DNA from: Basidiobolus meristosporus CBS 931.73 | Lineage: Eukaryota; Basidiobolomycota; Basidiobolomycetes; Basidiobolales; Basidiobolaceae | Length of the DNA: 64,000 nt | NCBI GenBank assembly: GCA_002104905.1 | Contig: MCFE01000152.1 | Span: forward strand, 89,079-153,078 | Reading direction: 5' to 3' | Position numbers and translations under genes: made by a program | In this document: positions 10,592-22,600 of the stretch, piece after piece | Layout of the letters: every line of letters begins with the position of its first letter | Position numbering within the stretch: position 1 is the stretch's first letter | Notes under the pieces: generated by a model | Told to the model about the DNA's origin: nothing | What the model saw: the letters and a program-made list of their open reading frames with translations, nothing else | The model's database searches: none

Positions 10592-11629
10592 ATGTGGCCA
10601 TACACAAATTTGCAGGTCTTGCACCAAGAACACTCTATATACACACATGAATTTCGGGCTTCGTCTACAAGTACTATGACATTCCATCAGGGTGAAGGTG
10701 CACCCATGGAATATTCCTGATCAGAAGAGCAATCATTCGCATTGAATGGCCTCTAGATGCTCAATTTGCAGGATCCCATTGACGGGGGTGTTGGTATATT
10801 TACGAATGATCTCGCCTAGAGCGCACATTCACTCTGAATTGGATGTAAATAAACCTGACAAACCTCATATGATATCCATCTCCAAACAAAGCAAGGCTCT
10901 TACGTCTTCTCAGCTTCCAACAGATTCCTCTTGCTACACGCCACCAGTCCTTGCTGATAAGCCTGGCTTCAGCAAAAGCCATTCGACATCACCAAATCTA
11001 TTTCGGCCCAATATGAACGTGGCCCACCCTATGTTAACATGTATGGAAGGCCGCTCAAAGATCTTGCCATCAGTAGATAATCTGGCACATTTAGCCGTTG
11101 CTAAATATATTTTGTCTAGTTTGGTCTGAACCAACCCACCTGACAGATCCACTTGTTGATCTTCAACGACGATGGAATCACGATACTCCTGCCTAGTTGG
11201 ATACCCGGCTTATGAACACGGGTTCCAAGTATTTTGGTACAACCATGGTGCGAGATCGATGCAACTATTAATGACCTGCGGCTTATTGTTTCGGATAGGT
11301 TTGAACAATGAGAAGTAAATATTAGTATAGCGTTTATTTCTCATATAGTATATACTGATCGCCTAGTATATTTACCACACAAATATTCTTAACAGCCCTC
11401 CCGATATGCCAGAAGCTCAAGCCACTGCTCAGATACCATTCTACTGCAATATTTGGGTTTTGTTGGTGCATAGTTATTTTCCACCAATCACATCTAGTCC
11501 CTTTTTCATCCCAACTAGGCATGATTGGCTATATCCTCTATCTGATCTAAATGATAAAAATTGCCCTCTGGTCATTAGTATATTATTTTTAAGATTCTAC
11601 ATATATACTAGACTCAATTAGATTTGTGG
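10592..11629. other. Intergenic, one unassigned ORF
   Basis: Contains one moderately long frame (10746-11129 +, 127 codons, MASRCSICRIPLTGVLVYL...) with no recognisable domain and competing antisense frames. It may be a remnant of a downstream gene or chance. From 11250 onward the DNA becomes AT-rich. Confidence 0.35.
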
Positions 11630-12304
11630 ATGTAAGTGGAAATACACCATAGGTATATCTAATAGAGCTTTGAATAGCTGAATACAGAACTGGTCCACAT
11701 TATAAATCAGAAATTGCCACCTATTCATGTTGCAAATTTGTAATTCAACCAGACTATTCTATTAACTTTGTCACTTAAAACATAATTAACCAACCTTAGG
11801 GTTTCTTCCCAAGCTTCTTGTCAAGTGTCACCTCAAATATTCTGCCAGGATGTCAGATACCCAGGGCTTGAAAAATTTCAATGCTGTCCAAAGTGTTGCA
11901 ATACTTTAGGGGCTTTTTGAAGTAATTTGGAGAACTAGAAGACTTGTACAGTATTTGCTGCTTGTTACACCAAGTTCAAGGAAGGCATTTGTACAATTGA
12001 AAATGGTTAGACTGGTGCAAAAAGGCTGCTGCCAGCTGTGTGAAGCATTGGTTGCTATTGAGCAGATTTAAAATACCAATGCTTCCAAACCTTCCTCAAC
12101 TAAAGAATTAGCTGATGTCCTACAAGCCAAATTAGAAGTAACTAAATCCTATTTTATCAACAAGTTGAATGGAATCTTGACTATGTGAATTCTTTGGTGT
12201 AAGCCAAATTTCTACTACAGTCAATATATTTCTGAATTACTTCACTAAACACTATTTATTTATTCAATACAGGCATGTATATATACCTTAGTAGGGTATA
12301 AACA
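11630..12304. other. AT-rich intergenic DNA
   Basis: No supported gene. The stretch around 11800-12200 has the base composition of the dispersed repeats nearby but I could not match it to a second copy in the window. Confidence 0.35.
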
Positions 12305-12497
12305 ACAAGTGTGCAGAGTGTGAGGCTGTTTGGATAACCTTGATCTTTCCTATTTTCTGGGTAACTGATGTTTAGGTGAAGCTATTCCATGTAAATCCTG
12401 ACAAGTAACATGGCCAGAATTTTCTAAGATTTGTAGACTGTGATCCAAGTAACCAAGTTTGGTGGATATTTAGGTACAATTCACAATAACAAGTTCA
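12305..12497 (-). repeat. MITE-like repeat fragment (copy D)
   Basis: Minus-strand copy, from TTGTGAATTGTACCTAAATA to the CCAAACAGCCTCACACTCTG segment. The right half is missing. Confidence 0.55.
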
Positions 12498-12681
12498 CCC
12501 ATATTGATGATGTTGCAAGATTCTATGGAAAATTGATTGTGATCTTGGAAACTAGAGTTCCTTAATGCTCACCAGTTACTTTACCAAGTTCAAAATGCCA
12601 AGTTTCTTATTGATTTCACAAGAACTTTATTGAGCATAACATAGGAATGTTCCAAAAAAGGTCCCTGGAGGTGGTATACAT

Positions 12682-13028
12682 GATGTAAAAATTCGTATTT
12701 CCACCTAAATATTCATCTAACTTAGTCACTTAGATCATTACCTTCATATCCTAGAGAATACTGACCAAACTCCTTGTTGGGATTTACAAAGAATATTTTC
12801 ACCAAAATAACAGGTACCCAGAACATGAAAATTCTCAGAGTTGTCCAAACAGCCCCAAACTTTGCACACATGTTCTTGAGACCTTCCTTAACCTATTCTA
12901 CATGTTTTTTATGCCAAGATCATGTAAAAGTAGAAATACTACTTTTACATTTAATAAATCATTAAGTGAAAATCACATAATCTACTTGTTCTCCCAACCA
13001 CTTCCAATATCTCCAAGACTCTTACAAC
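12682..13028 (+). repeat. MITE-like repeat, complete (copy E)
   Basis: A 347-bp copy from GATGTAAAAATTCG to CTCTTACAAC. The flanking heptamers TATACAT (12675-12681) and AATACAG (13029-13035) share five of seven bases, consistent with a worn 7-bp target duplication. The ends are imperfect inverted repeats of the form GTTGTAA/TTACAAC. No coding capacity, so it must be non-autonomous. Confidence 0.7.
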
Positions 13029-13064
13029 AATACAGTGCATACAGGTCTTTAGATGGGTTCAAAG

Positions 13065-13285
13065 ATATTGTAGATTTTGTAATTACACCTAGATACTCAC
13101 ATAACTTGGTTACTAGGATCATAGTTCAAAAATCTGAGAGAATTTTGGCCAAGTTTCTTATTGGGATATACTTAGAATATTCCCACTAAAGTAATAGGTA
13201 CACAGAACATAAGAAATCTCAAGGTTATTCAAGCAACCACTAACTTTGCACACATATTCTTATGACCTTCCTAAGCATATTCTAA
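13065..13285 (+). repeat. MITE-like repeat, left part (copy F)
   Basis: Directly follows copy E by about 40 bp in the same orientation (TTTTGTAATTACACCTAGAT to CTTATGACCTTCCTAAGCAT). The right end is lost. Together with copy E it could be a partial tandem of the element. Confidence 0.6.
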
Positions 13286-14104
13286 CTCCCAGGAACAAGC
13301 AAAAAGATATATATATATAGGTCAGGTAAATACTATATATGTAGGAGTAGGCTAAGCATTTAAAACAATAGATGCATGTAGCAACGTAAACTAGTCGCTG
13401 ATAAACTACTTATGGAACATTAGCAATTTCCTTGTGTCCTAGTTTCACCTGCAGCTTTAGCTTTGTGAAAGTATCCTCTACCAGGCTTATTCTATGATAT
13501 TATTCATACAAATGCGCCACCAATGGTTTCAACAATGAAAACCGAGACCCATTGTTGCATCCGGTGGCTGCCGCAGCATCACTAGAACAGTCCTCCATAT
13601 CACGTGCTAGTTCCACGAAAAACCATAACGGCTCATGCCGATGAGAAGCCAATAGATTTGGATTACATAATCCAAGCCAGTGTATATGCATCGCGTTCTT
13701 ACCACTATCTATAGCCAATCATTTCAATCAAAATCATGACAATCCAAACTAATACCACGAGCGGCATTCATGGAATATGAAACCAACATTTTCAGCATGC
13801 CAGTGAGCTAGGATTCACAATCATCGGCAGAGCCAATCACTCCCGTAAATTCCGGCGACGGTTCACCTTTTTTAACTTCTGGATTCGAGCCTAGTGCGTT
13901 GAATCACGCGTCGATAAACCATACATCACCAGAATGATGGTTAGGTGGACACCGGTGAGCGTAAGATGGAAAAAATCCCACATATACTTTATTTTGCTGT
14001 ACGGTTGGAGGAGAATGACGGTGATGAAAGTATGCTGCTAAAACTAGCTAGACTTCTATACATAATATACAGAGCCAGAGAAAGACAGTAGACAAGAAAA
14101 ATGC
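13286..14104. other. Intergenic, no supported gene
   Basis: Contains a short AT dinucleotide tract near 13308-13320 and a small minus-strand frame (13500-13718) with no recognisable content. The 3' flank of the histone H3 variant lies at its right edge. Confidence 0.4.
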
Positions 14105-14542
14105 TTATATAGTGTAAGTTTCTCCACGAAGTCTTCTCGCCAAGTAAATATCTTTGGTTTGAATGGTAACACGCTTAGCATGGATCGCGGCTAGATTGGT
14201 GTCCTCAAACAGGCCCACTAGGTAAGCCTCCGTTGCCTCCTGAAGTGCAGCAATGGCAGTACCTTGAAAGCGAAGATCACTCTTGAACTCGCTCGCAATT
14301 TCACGGACTAGTCTTTGAAAGGGAAGTTTGTTGATAAGGAGCTCGGTGGTTTTTTGATAACGTCTGATTTCTCGAAGGGCAACCGTTCCAGGTCTATACC
14401 GGTGGGGTTTTTTCACCCCGTATGTGCGTCTGCTTGCTGTAACGGCATTCAGGGTGTTCTTACGTGCGATCTTGGGGATCAGCTGCTTTCTTGGCACTTT
14501 ACCGCCGGTTGACTTTCGCGCGGTTTGTTTGGTTCTGGCCAT
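14105..14542 (-). CDS. H3: Divergent histone H3 variant
   Basis: An intronless 145-codon frame starting [15 protein letters not shown], so the start is fixed by the N-terminal tail of H3. The fold region is well conserved ([20 protein letters not shown], then [20 protein letters not shown], then [18 protein letters not shown]). K4, K9, S10, K14, K18, K23 and K27 are present. Differences from canonical H3: A15V, A21I, S22P, A24I, S28N; 14 residues instead of 7 between K27 and V35, giving a seven-residue tail insertion rich in Arg/Thr; R63N; Q125Y; and a C-terminus GETYTI that is two residues longer than usual. Loop 1 has normal length, so it is not a CENP-A. No H4 gene is adjacent, unlike the paired arrangement common for replication-dependent fungal H3. 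Likely a minor or stage-specific variant; whether it is expressed cannot be told from sequence. Confidence 0.93.
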   Translation of the reverse strand: MARTKQTARKSTGGKVPRKQLIPKIARKNTLNAVTASRRTYGVKKPHRYRPGTVALREIRRYQKTTELLINKLPFQRLVREIASEFKSDLRFQGTAIAALQEATEAYLVGLFEDTNLAAIHAKRVTIQTKDIYLARRLRGETYTI

Positions 14543-16204
14543 AATAAACTGGTAGCTTTGTGTGTGTGTGCACGTGTGTCTGCTAAATAAATAAAATGAA
14601 GTGCAATCTGTTGGAAAGAGAAAGTTAAACACCTGCCGATTTTTTTGATCGTAATATATATGCTTTTGACAAATGGGGGTTGTAGCCAATGATCATGCCT
14701 CTCGATATAGTTGCCTTTAATTCGAGTTTAATAAAGGGTCATGAGTGAATCAGATGCACTTTAACCAATATAAAACTGGTTTCTCTAAAATTGATGCATT
14801 AGCATTTGTATTGTCACTATGGATCGAGGAATGTTCTATGGAACACCTAATTCCACTCTAAAGAGCTCTTTATGGCCAATATGCATGTCACTTGAGGGAA
14901 GTGACTTGCCTAGGCTCAGCAATGGCAATGAAGCTGATTCAGCTTGCAAATACTTCTGAATAGAAGGTTGGTTTCCCAAGCTGAATCATGTGATAGGAAT
15001 TTCATTCACAAACACAGCAGATGCCAATGGGGATAAATGGAAGTAGTAACCCCATTGATTCTTGGATTAAAGCTCAGAGCTTTGGCACAGTAAATGCAAT
15101 AGTCTCTTATAATTGGATAGTATACTACTTGACAAAGCATTACCAATTTACTTATAGGCATTTCAATATCCAATAATATTAGGGAGATTCCATACCAGTA
15201 CTGTGTTAGGGAGGTGCATGATTGCCTACACTCCAAAGTATGGGGTTTCAGTACTGATGTGGAAGATAGTGATTTAGATCATCAGATAGTACCACAAGCC
15301 CTTACACCAAATTTGAAACTCACTGATAGTGCAGTTAAAGCAGCATGGTGCATTTGTAAATGGAATACAAGGGTACCAGAGTATTTGTATTTTTGAAGGT
15401 GTTGGTGTCTTTCTTTTGCTTGCAGAGCCTAGAGCATACCTTAGCATCCTCCGAATATCCTTCTGCCCGCAGGTAATTCATACCTAGTGGGCTTCATTTG
15501 GGTAGGTGATCATAAGCGATGCGCTCATGCAATTTCAAAATATATCTCCATCATCACAAGCTATCAATGACTCAGCTTCCGAGTTGGGCTTCCGTAAGGG
15601 ATGAGGGATGGTGAAGATTCTTCTGGAATGATCAGAATTCACGATTTGCCTGATGGCAATTTTGGGGTGGGATATGATCGATTTTGGGAGCAATATCCAA
15701 TAATATCGGCAAAGCGGATCGAGAATAGATGCGGTTGATGGCAGACATTTGCACAAAAAGCCCTGGTCAACCAAGTGTTTCAACTTAAAAAATCAATAGG
15801 ATTGTCCCATCTTCTAGGTTCATCCACATTTTGATAGGCAGTTGCTGTGGCACATCCATTCTGCTAGTATTGATACTTGTCTACGCCATTCATATCTGTA
15901 GAAGGTAAGGTGGATTCACACAGTCTTTCCTTGCCTACCTTGAGTTTCGTGACACGATTTCCAAGCCGTAGTTACTGGCACTTCCCACCATTCAGTTTTT
16001 CAAAACGGCCCGCTTCTCCTTTCATCTTGACAACTGTATTATTGAGTAGTAGTGTTTCTAATTCGCGCTCTTTAAATACCAGAACATCATCTACCGTATC
16101 CACGTAGCCACACTTCAGTCGGAGCCATTTCCATTGTATTGCTCGCACTTGCGCGTCCTTATTGAGCAGCCCGTTTTCCAGACCATTCTATAATTTTAAT
16201 ACTA
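14543..16204. other. Intergenic between H3 variant and deubiquitinase
   Basis: The part next to H3 includes a (TG)n tract (about 14560-14580) and AT-rich TATATATTAC (about 14652-14662) likely serving as its promoter. Around 14800-15400 several frames look coding-like in short pieces (for example 15214-15396 +), suggesting a degraded element, but no family is recognisable. 15535-16200 holds the deubiquitinase promoter and no convincing gene. Confidence 0.35.
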
Positions 16205-19200
16205 ATGGATCCATCCGATACCATCCTCGACAAAAGCCCTCCACAGTATGGTACTGCAAGTTTTCTTCAATCTTTCCTGGTTGTCCAAACTAACCTATCT
16301 TGATGTCTTCCCTTACAGAAGCGTCTCCCTCTCCCTCAGAGCAGTATGATGCTATCCAGCCTCTTGTAAATTCGCCACTTCAAGTGGGGGAGACTCGATA
16401 TCTACTTGACTTCAAGTGGTACGAGGAATGGCAGGAATATGCCACAGAGAAGTCTCTGGTTTCACCTGGACCTATCGACAACACCTCTCTCTTTAACGAC
16501 AGCTCATTCACTACGTTGAAGGAATGGTTGAGCGTCGATATTGACATAATCCCTGTTCCCGAGGATGCCTGGGAGAAGTTGGTGCTTTGGTAAGGGTTCT
16601 TTTATATCGGGTGGCAAGCAGAAGCAGTCTGGGACTGCACCCTTCTGTCTCTACCTTCACAAGCCATATTAATCCTTTGACTCCGAAGGTATGGTTCTCT
16701 CACACCCGAGATTATCCGCCCGGTCATCAAAGGTTCTGCACAAGAGGCTATCATTGAGGTTTACCCTTGGGAGGTCAGCTTAGTGCGTATACTTCCACCA
16801 TCTTCTTCTCTGCTCAGCAAAAAGGCACTAAAGTTACAAATAAGTAAAGGGTGCACGATTTCGGATCTCCGATTCAAGGTGATTGACAAACTGGAGATTG
16901 AGGGGGAAATGAAGCTCTGGAAGTTCGGGGAGGATGTGCCAGAAACCTCCTTTATCAAAGCTGATCAGCTGGAGAGTGCCCAGCCTATCGAGGCCAAATT
17001 TGACAGCAAAACCATCCAAGAATTTGGACTTCACTTGTACGACGCAATAGGCGTAGAGGTGAAGGAGCATGGGAAGTGGCCCACCGGATACGTACCTCAA
17101 CCTGTGGTTGCCTCTTCCAATGGCCTGCCAAACAGCACCCCCAACTATACCATCTCCTCATATTCGCCTAGAGCCACTATCCAGCCCTCCAAACCCCGTG
17201 GTGTCACCGGGTTATCCAACCTGGGCAACACTTGTTTCATGAACTCTGCTCTCCAATGCTTGAGCAACACCAAGGAGCTTAAAGAATACTTTGTCTCTGG
17301 AATGTACAAGCATGAGCTCAACAAGACAAATCCTCTGGGGATGAATGGGGAGGTTGCCGAAGCGTTCGGAAGTTTGGTTGAGAGGTTGTGGAGCGGGATG
17401 AACAGTTCTATTGCGCCCAGAGAGTTCAAATTGACCATCGGCCGATTTGCCCCTTCGTTCATGGGCTACCAGCAGCACGACTCGCAGGAGTTCATTGCGT
17501 TCTTATTAGATGGTTTACATGAGGACCTGAACCGAATCTACGACAAACCATACATAGAGAAGAAGGATTCCGATGGTCGACCCGATGCCATTGTCGCCGA
17601 GGAACACTGGCAAGTTCACAAATCTCGTAACGACAGTGTCATCGTGGACATGTTTCAGGGCCAGTACAAGAGCACCTTGATCTGTCCTGAGTGTAACAAA
17701 GTCTCGGTCACCTTCGACCCCTTCATGTACTTAACTCTTCCCATCCCTGTCTCCAAAGAGTTAAAGCTTGAGGTCCATTTCGTCCCTCTCGACCCAGCCA
17801 AGCGCCCTCTCAAGCTCAATTTGAAGATGCCCCATGGAGGCACCCACAAGGCCATGAAGGAGAAGATAGGCTCCATGCTAAATGTTGCTCATGAGAATAT
17901 TGTCACGTGCGAGGTCTATACTTCCCGCATCTACAAGGTCTTCGAGAATTCGGACAAATTGAACGAGATTGGTGTGAGTGACACGATTTATGCATATGAG
18001 CTCCCCGTAGCCTTCCCACCGAATCGTGGCTCTGGGTGTGTCATTTTGTCAGTGCTGAACGCGTATTCCAAGCAAATCTCCACCTCCTCCTTCGGTGCCT
18101 CCCGTGCTATCCCCGACTTCTTCGGCGTGCCACTTCTTGTGGCCTTATCAGAAGACAAGATCTCAGAAGACGGCCTGGAGGAGGCTGTTCTGGAGCAGTT
18201 GGCGAGGTATACTACTGTCGACTTGAGGTCTTTGACTCCAGCTGAGCTGACTTCACTCAAGCGTGAGGATACCACAAACGATGTTGAGATGGACGATGTG
18301 GAAACCAACCAACAGCGTATAGAGGAGATAAACGACGAGGAGCTTGTTACCAAGGAGGAGGATGTAGCGCCGTTGGAGGAGTCGGATTCGGAGACCCCGG
18401 TGAAAAAGTTCAAGAAGGCGGATCCCAAGCTATTCGAGATGAAAATCAGCAGCCAAAGCTCAGGCCGCAGCATTCCCGCCAACTTCACCCTGTCCAATTT
18501 GATTAGCCTTAGCAAAAGGAGACAAGATGTGGACGAGGCCAAAGAAGTCACCCAGCTTCCTTTCCTCAAACTTGGAGACACGATTGTCTGCGAATGGGAG
18601 CGTGAGGTCGCGAACCATGTTTTCGGTGACTCTAGAAATGAGATGGATACCGATGATGTTAGAGGCGGGCTTTGGAGCACGTTCGAGGTCTTTGTGGACC
18701 CCAACGAGAAGCCGGTCGAAAAGTCCCAAGAAAAGAAGGATATCACGCTTGATGACTGTTTAGAGGAGTTTGTCAAGGAAGAGCAACTAGGGGAGGAGGA
18801 TCCTTGGTATTGTCCCAACTGTAAGAAGCACCAGCAAGCCTTGAAGAAGTTTGATCTGTGGCGGTTGCCGGACTTTTTGGTGGTCCATTTGAAGCGGTTT
18901 TCACACACGCGTAGTTGGCGTAACAAAATCGACGTGGTTGTGGATTTCCCCATCAACGATCTTGACCTGTCCTCTCGCGTGCTCGGGGAGAGGATTGATG
19001 AGAACGGCCTGATATACGACCTGTATGCCATCTCTAACCATTATGGCGGCTTGGGTGGTGGGCACTACACCGCATATGCATACAACTCCGAAGAGGAGCG
19101 GTGGTACAACTTCGACGATTCCATGGTAGAGCCGGTCAACGTGGACTCCATCAAGACCACTGCGGCATATCTGCTGTTTTACAAACGTAGAGGCGCTAAA

Positions 19201-19398
19201 TTCCAGCTCCCTGACCTGGCACAAATCCAACGCCAGCCGGAGCCAGAAGCCACCAACGGAGATGCGGACCAGATGCAACTCACACCATTCAACCCCAGTG
19301 TCGGAAACCCGGATCAGATTGGGTACAGCGATGATGAGCTGGACAAGGACATGGAGATATCGATGTCGGATAGCAGATCAAGCCCGGATTTCATGTGA
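16205..19398 (+). CDS. UBP12: Ubiquitin-specific protease, USP15/Ubp12 type
   Basis: Three exons, 16205-16250, 16319-16589 and 16689-19398, give 1008 residues; both introns have GT-AG borders and keep frame. An N-terminal DUSP domain (residues about 35-140) is marked by WYEEWQEYATEK and PEDAWEKLVLWYG. A UBL-like region follows. The USP catalytic core begins with the Cys box LSNLGNTCFMNSALQ (nucleophile Cys288) and the QQHDSQEFIAFLLDGLHEDL motif, continues through the CPECNKVSVTFDPF zinc-binding half, and ends with the His box NHYGGLGGGHYTAY (His898) and WYNFDDSMV (Asp). A second CxxC pair (CPNCKKHQ) completes the zinc ribbon. An acidic, lysine-rich insertion lies between the two halves, as in USP4/11/15. 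The enzyme removes ubiquitin from proteins. The order DUSP-UBL-USP and the length match the USP15/Ubp12 group. A long antisense frame at 17988-19031 is a shadow. Confidence 0.95.
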
Positions 19399-19688
19399 GT
19401 TCTTCAGCCTGCGAGCAGCTTCCGTTTCCAACCTCTATTTATCAGCGCATTCTATGGCTAGTCTTTTTCCAGAAACTATGTACTACTCATTGATAAAAGA
19501 AATATTCCACCTTCATAAAACGCGGGGTCACATATTGTATTATTGGCCTAGCATAGCTCAAAAATCCAGATTACTTTTATTGTACGTGGGTTGGAACAGG
19601 GATCGGAGACATGTCTAGCATTAATTTAACTCTATACCGAATGTTCTCGTTAGCGGTTGATCAAAAAGATATCACTCGATGTTGGTGG
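19399..19688. other. Convergent 3' region
   Basis: About 290 bp separate the stop of the deubiquitinase (+) from the stop of the Osh1-like gene (-), so the two transcripts converge here. No gene seen. Confidence 0.6.
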
Positions 19689-22600
19689 CTATTCTTTGGA
19701 GGCCAGGTGCCCGTTGTTCCTTTCGAACCAGTAGTCATTGGTAAACCTCCAAATCCTTGATCTCGTGTCCCGGTCTCGATCCTCAATAAACCATCGCGGG
19801 TGCCACTGGGCGCTTGGCGCAGGCCGTTTCTCGAGCTTCTGGTTTTCCAATCTACTCTTCTCTATCTGGCCATTTTCGAAGTATCTTATATCGTGCCGTA
19901 GCCTGGAGTCGGTGTCCGGCAGGTATGGGATTAACCCGATGGGCAGTTCGTTCAACGACATCATGAATGGGGAGATGATGCTCTGTTGACTCTCGACTCG
20001 CCAGAGTAGCCTCACACTAGGGTCGGCGGACGATAGGGTGCATGGACAGGTATCACTGGGGAAATCACTCAGCCGGTATTGGCTTAATGGCTTCACCTCC
20101 TCTTCGGTGTCTAGGCTGGAAACCATCTCCCGAGCCACCAGGTACTCATTCCATTTGCCGTACATTTCCCAAGTAATCTTACTGTCAGCTGATGCAACAT
20201 ACCCCTCAACCACGTTCATCTCGCCTTGCAGGGTGTGGGGCTTGAATCGCAAGAGGCACATTTCATTGGTGGTGTGATTCCTTATGATCATCTCTCCATA
20301 ATTCTCCACCTCCACAGCTCCCATAATGAGATTGTGGATTTTGGTGGTGACTCTATTCCAGCTGTAGCGCTCTTCCCTTCTAGGCCTCGTGGGATGGCTC
20401 GCCTCGTCAGCAGCAGTGGGAAGTCTTAGGTAAAGATGATTGGTCCCTTCGGCAGAGACATCAACGGATTTCCCGCGAAATTTGCTCTTCAGTTCCAATT
20501 CCGAATGTAATTTGTAGTTGACCGATTCGCAGTGGCTTGCAGAGATGGGCTGGTTCGCGAACGGAACAGGGAGTTGAGAAGGTGTCAACAGCACCACGAA
20601 GAGGAGAAAAACCACCTACCGGGTTTGTGCAAACCTGCTCGGACATATAGCGGTATCCCTTGTCTCGGTTTACGTATTCGTATGTTTCTCCCTGGGATGG
20701 CACGGATGGTAAGCACATGGAGTGGCATCCAAATTAACACTACTTACTAATAAAGGGTTGAATGGTTTTCGGAATCGTTTCTGGGTACTGGCGTAGCTGC
20801 TCATGGCGAATATCGTGACCCAGAGCAGACGCTCGGTAGAATCCTCTTGCGCGGCTGCCGTATCTAGAAGCTCACTGTATTCCATCTGCTCGGCAAATCT
20901 CTGCAACATCGACAGAGGCTCGTGTAGCTGAATGGGGAAGTTCATCCGATGGAGGTCCTTCACCATGGATCCTTTCATCACTGTCCACAGTGAGACGTCT
21001 TGGATATGGTAGAGTGGGATCGACAGGAGTTGCCGAAATTGAGTTGGATATCCGCTACTCGACCGTAGAATAGACCTACTCAGATTCTGGTTGAAATCCT
21101 GGAGCGACCTGATCATCTCGGTGGTCAACCCGGAGTCTGTGGCATCGTAGAACTCCTCTTCCACCTCCCCGGACGCTTCCGGGCTGCTTTGGTGCTCCAC
21201 ATTTCCTAGCACACCTGTCAGATCGGTATTTTCCGTACTTCTGAATACAGATTGTAACTGGTGGTTATCCGCGACCAACGCCCGGAAGCTCTCGGTCCAG
21301 ATATCCAACTGCCGCACCTCCCGGCGATACTTCTTGGACCAATACATCTCCCTTTCCGAGGCCATCCGGATCACCTCGCTGATGTGCTTTCGAATCTTCT
21401 TGAACGAATTTCGCAACCACACCTCGGTCTCTTTGTCCACGGGGCAATTCTTGTAGACCAAATCCATCCTGTCGCGATACCTTTCCCATTCGTTGAAAAC
21501 ACTGGAGACAGAGCAATGGTACTCCTCTGTGGTTGGGAGGTCGAGCTCTTCATCGGAAGAGTAGGAGTAGGTGGAGTCCTGGGTGGAGACAGAAGAGGCC
21601 CTTTTACTTTGTTCCCGTACGCTTCCAGTGGAGGAGGATTCAGATGTCTCCGGTGTGCTAGGGGAATTGCTATCGACACCAAGCTCTCTTCTGTTGCTAG
21701 GGGCTGCATCTGGGTCCTTCAAGTTTCCTTCGTCCAAACGTTGTTTGGATTTTGTCAATGCCAATACCCATCTTTTCACTTCCATCGCATGGTCAGCGCG
21801 TAAGCGGTACTTGGCAGTCCCAGGGCCAATAACATCAAACCTGGTAAGGTCGTTCGGGTCTATCCATATCCTGGCAAAGCGGAGGTTGATCGCTCCTCTG
21901 CAGGAGTTCTCCGCCTCGTGGCGGCTCTTGTAGTAGGACAGAACCCCTAGAGAATCCGAAGCATCAGAGGGACATATTCATCTCTCTATGACATATGAGG
22001 AAGCCCACCGTTTTCCAAAATGAACCAGCGTCGCTTGTAGCCGGTCGTGAAGTTCATCCACTTCATCAGGGTGCCTGACAGTCGAGGATGGTGCCCAGGG
22101 GCGTGCGGGTTTGAATCATTCGGCACTAGGTATAGTGATGTGGTTAGGCCCAAGAACTGCCCAGCATCTATGGGCGACTCAGTAATCTCATACCTTCCTT
22201 CAACACCCCTTTGACACGGTCGCTTCTAGCCACATCGATGGGCAACTTGCCCATTCTATCTCTTGCAAACACATTCGCCCCCCTCTGCATCAACCAGACC
22301 ACCAGGTCGGCATTTCCCAACCTGGCCGCCTCGTGTAGTGCGGTGGAACCGGTTCTGGGATCCTGAAGGTTGAGATCCACCAAGTTGCGCGTTCGATTGT
22401 TCTCGTAGAGCTTGGCTAAGCTGGCAAAATCCAGCTTCCTTACGAACTCGGCTACTCGTTGGTTAGTATAGCGTACAAACTCCTGCCTGTTTTCTGTGGA
22501 AAGCAGTGATGTTTCCGGTCAATGGATTAGTATCCCGGAGATGAATGGATTGATGTTAGACGGCCGTGAGGGGCGCGTGATTGCTGCAAATACCTTCTAT

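Noticed and set aside
14543-14689. Histone H3 with a 49-residue N-terminal extension
   Set aside because: The open frame runs upstream, but [10 protein letters not shown] is the universal H3 start, and the extension begins at a non-ATG or weak position and reads as 5' leader.
17988-19031. Long antisense frame (347 codons) inside the deubiquitinase gene
   Set aside because: It lies wholly opposite conserved USP domain sequence and reads as Ser/Arg-rich shadow; the sense strand explains the DNA.
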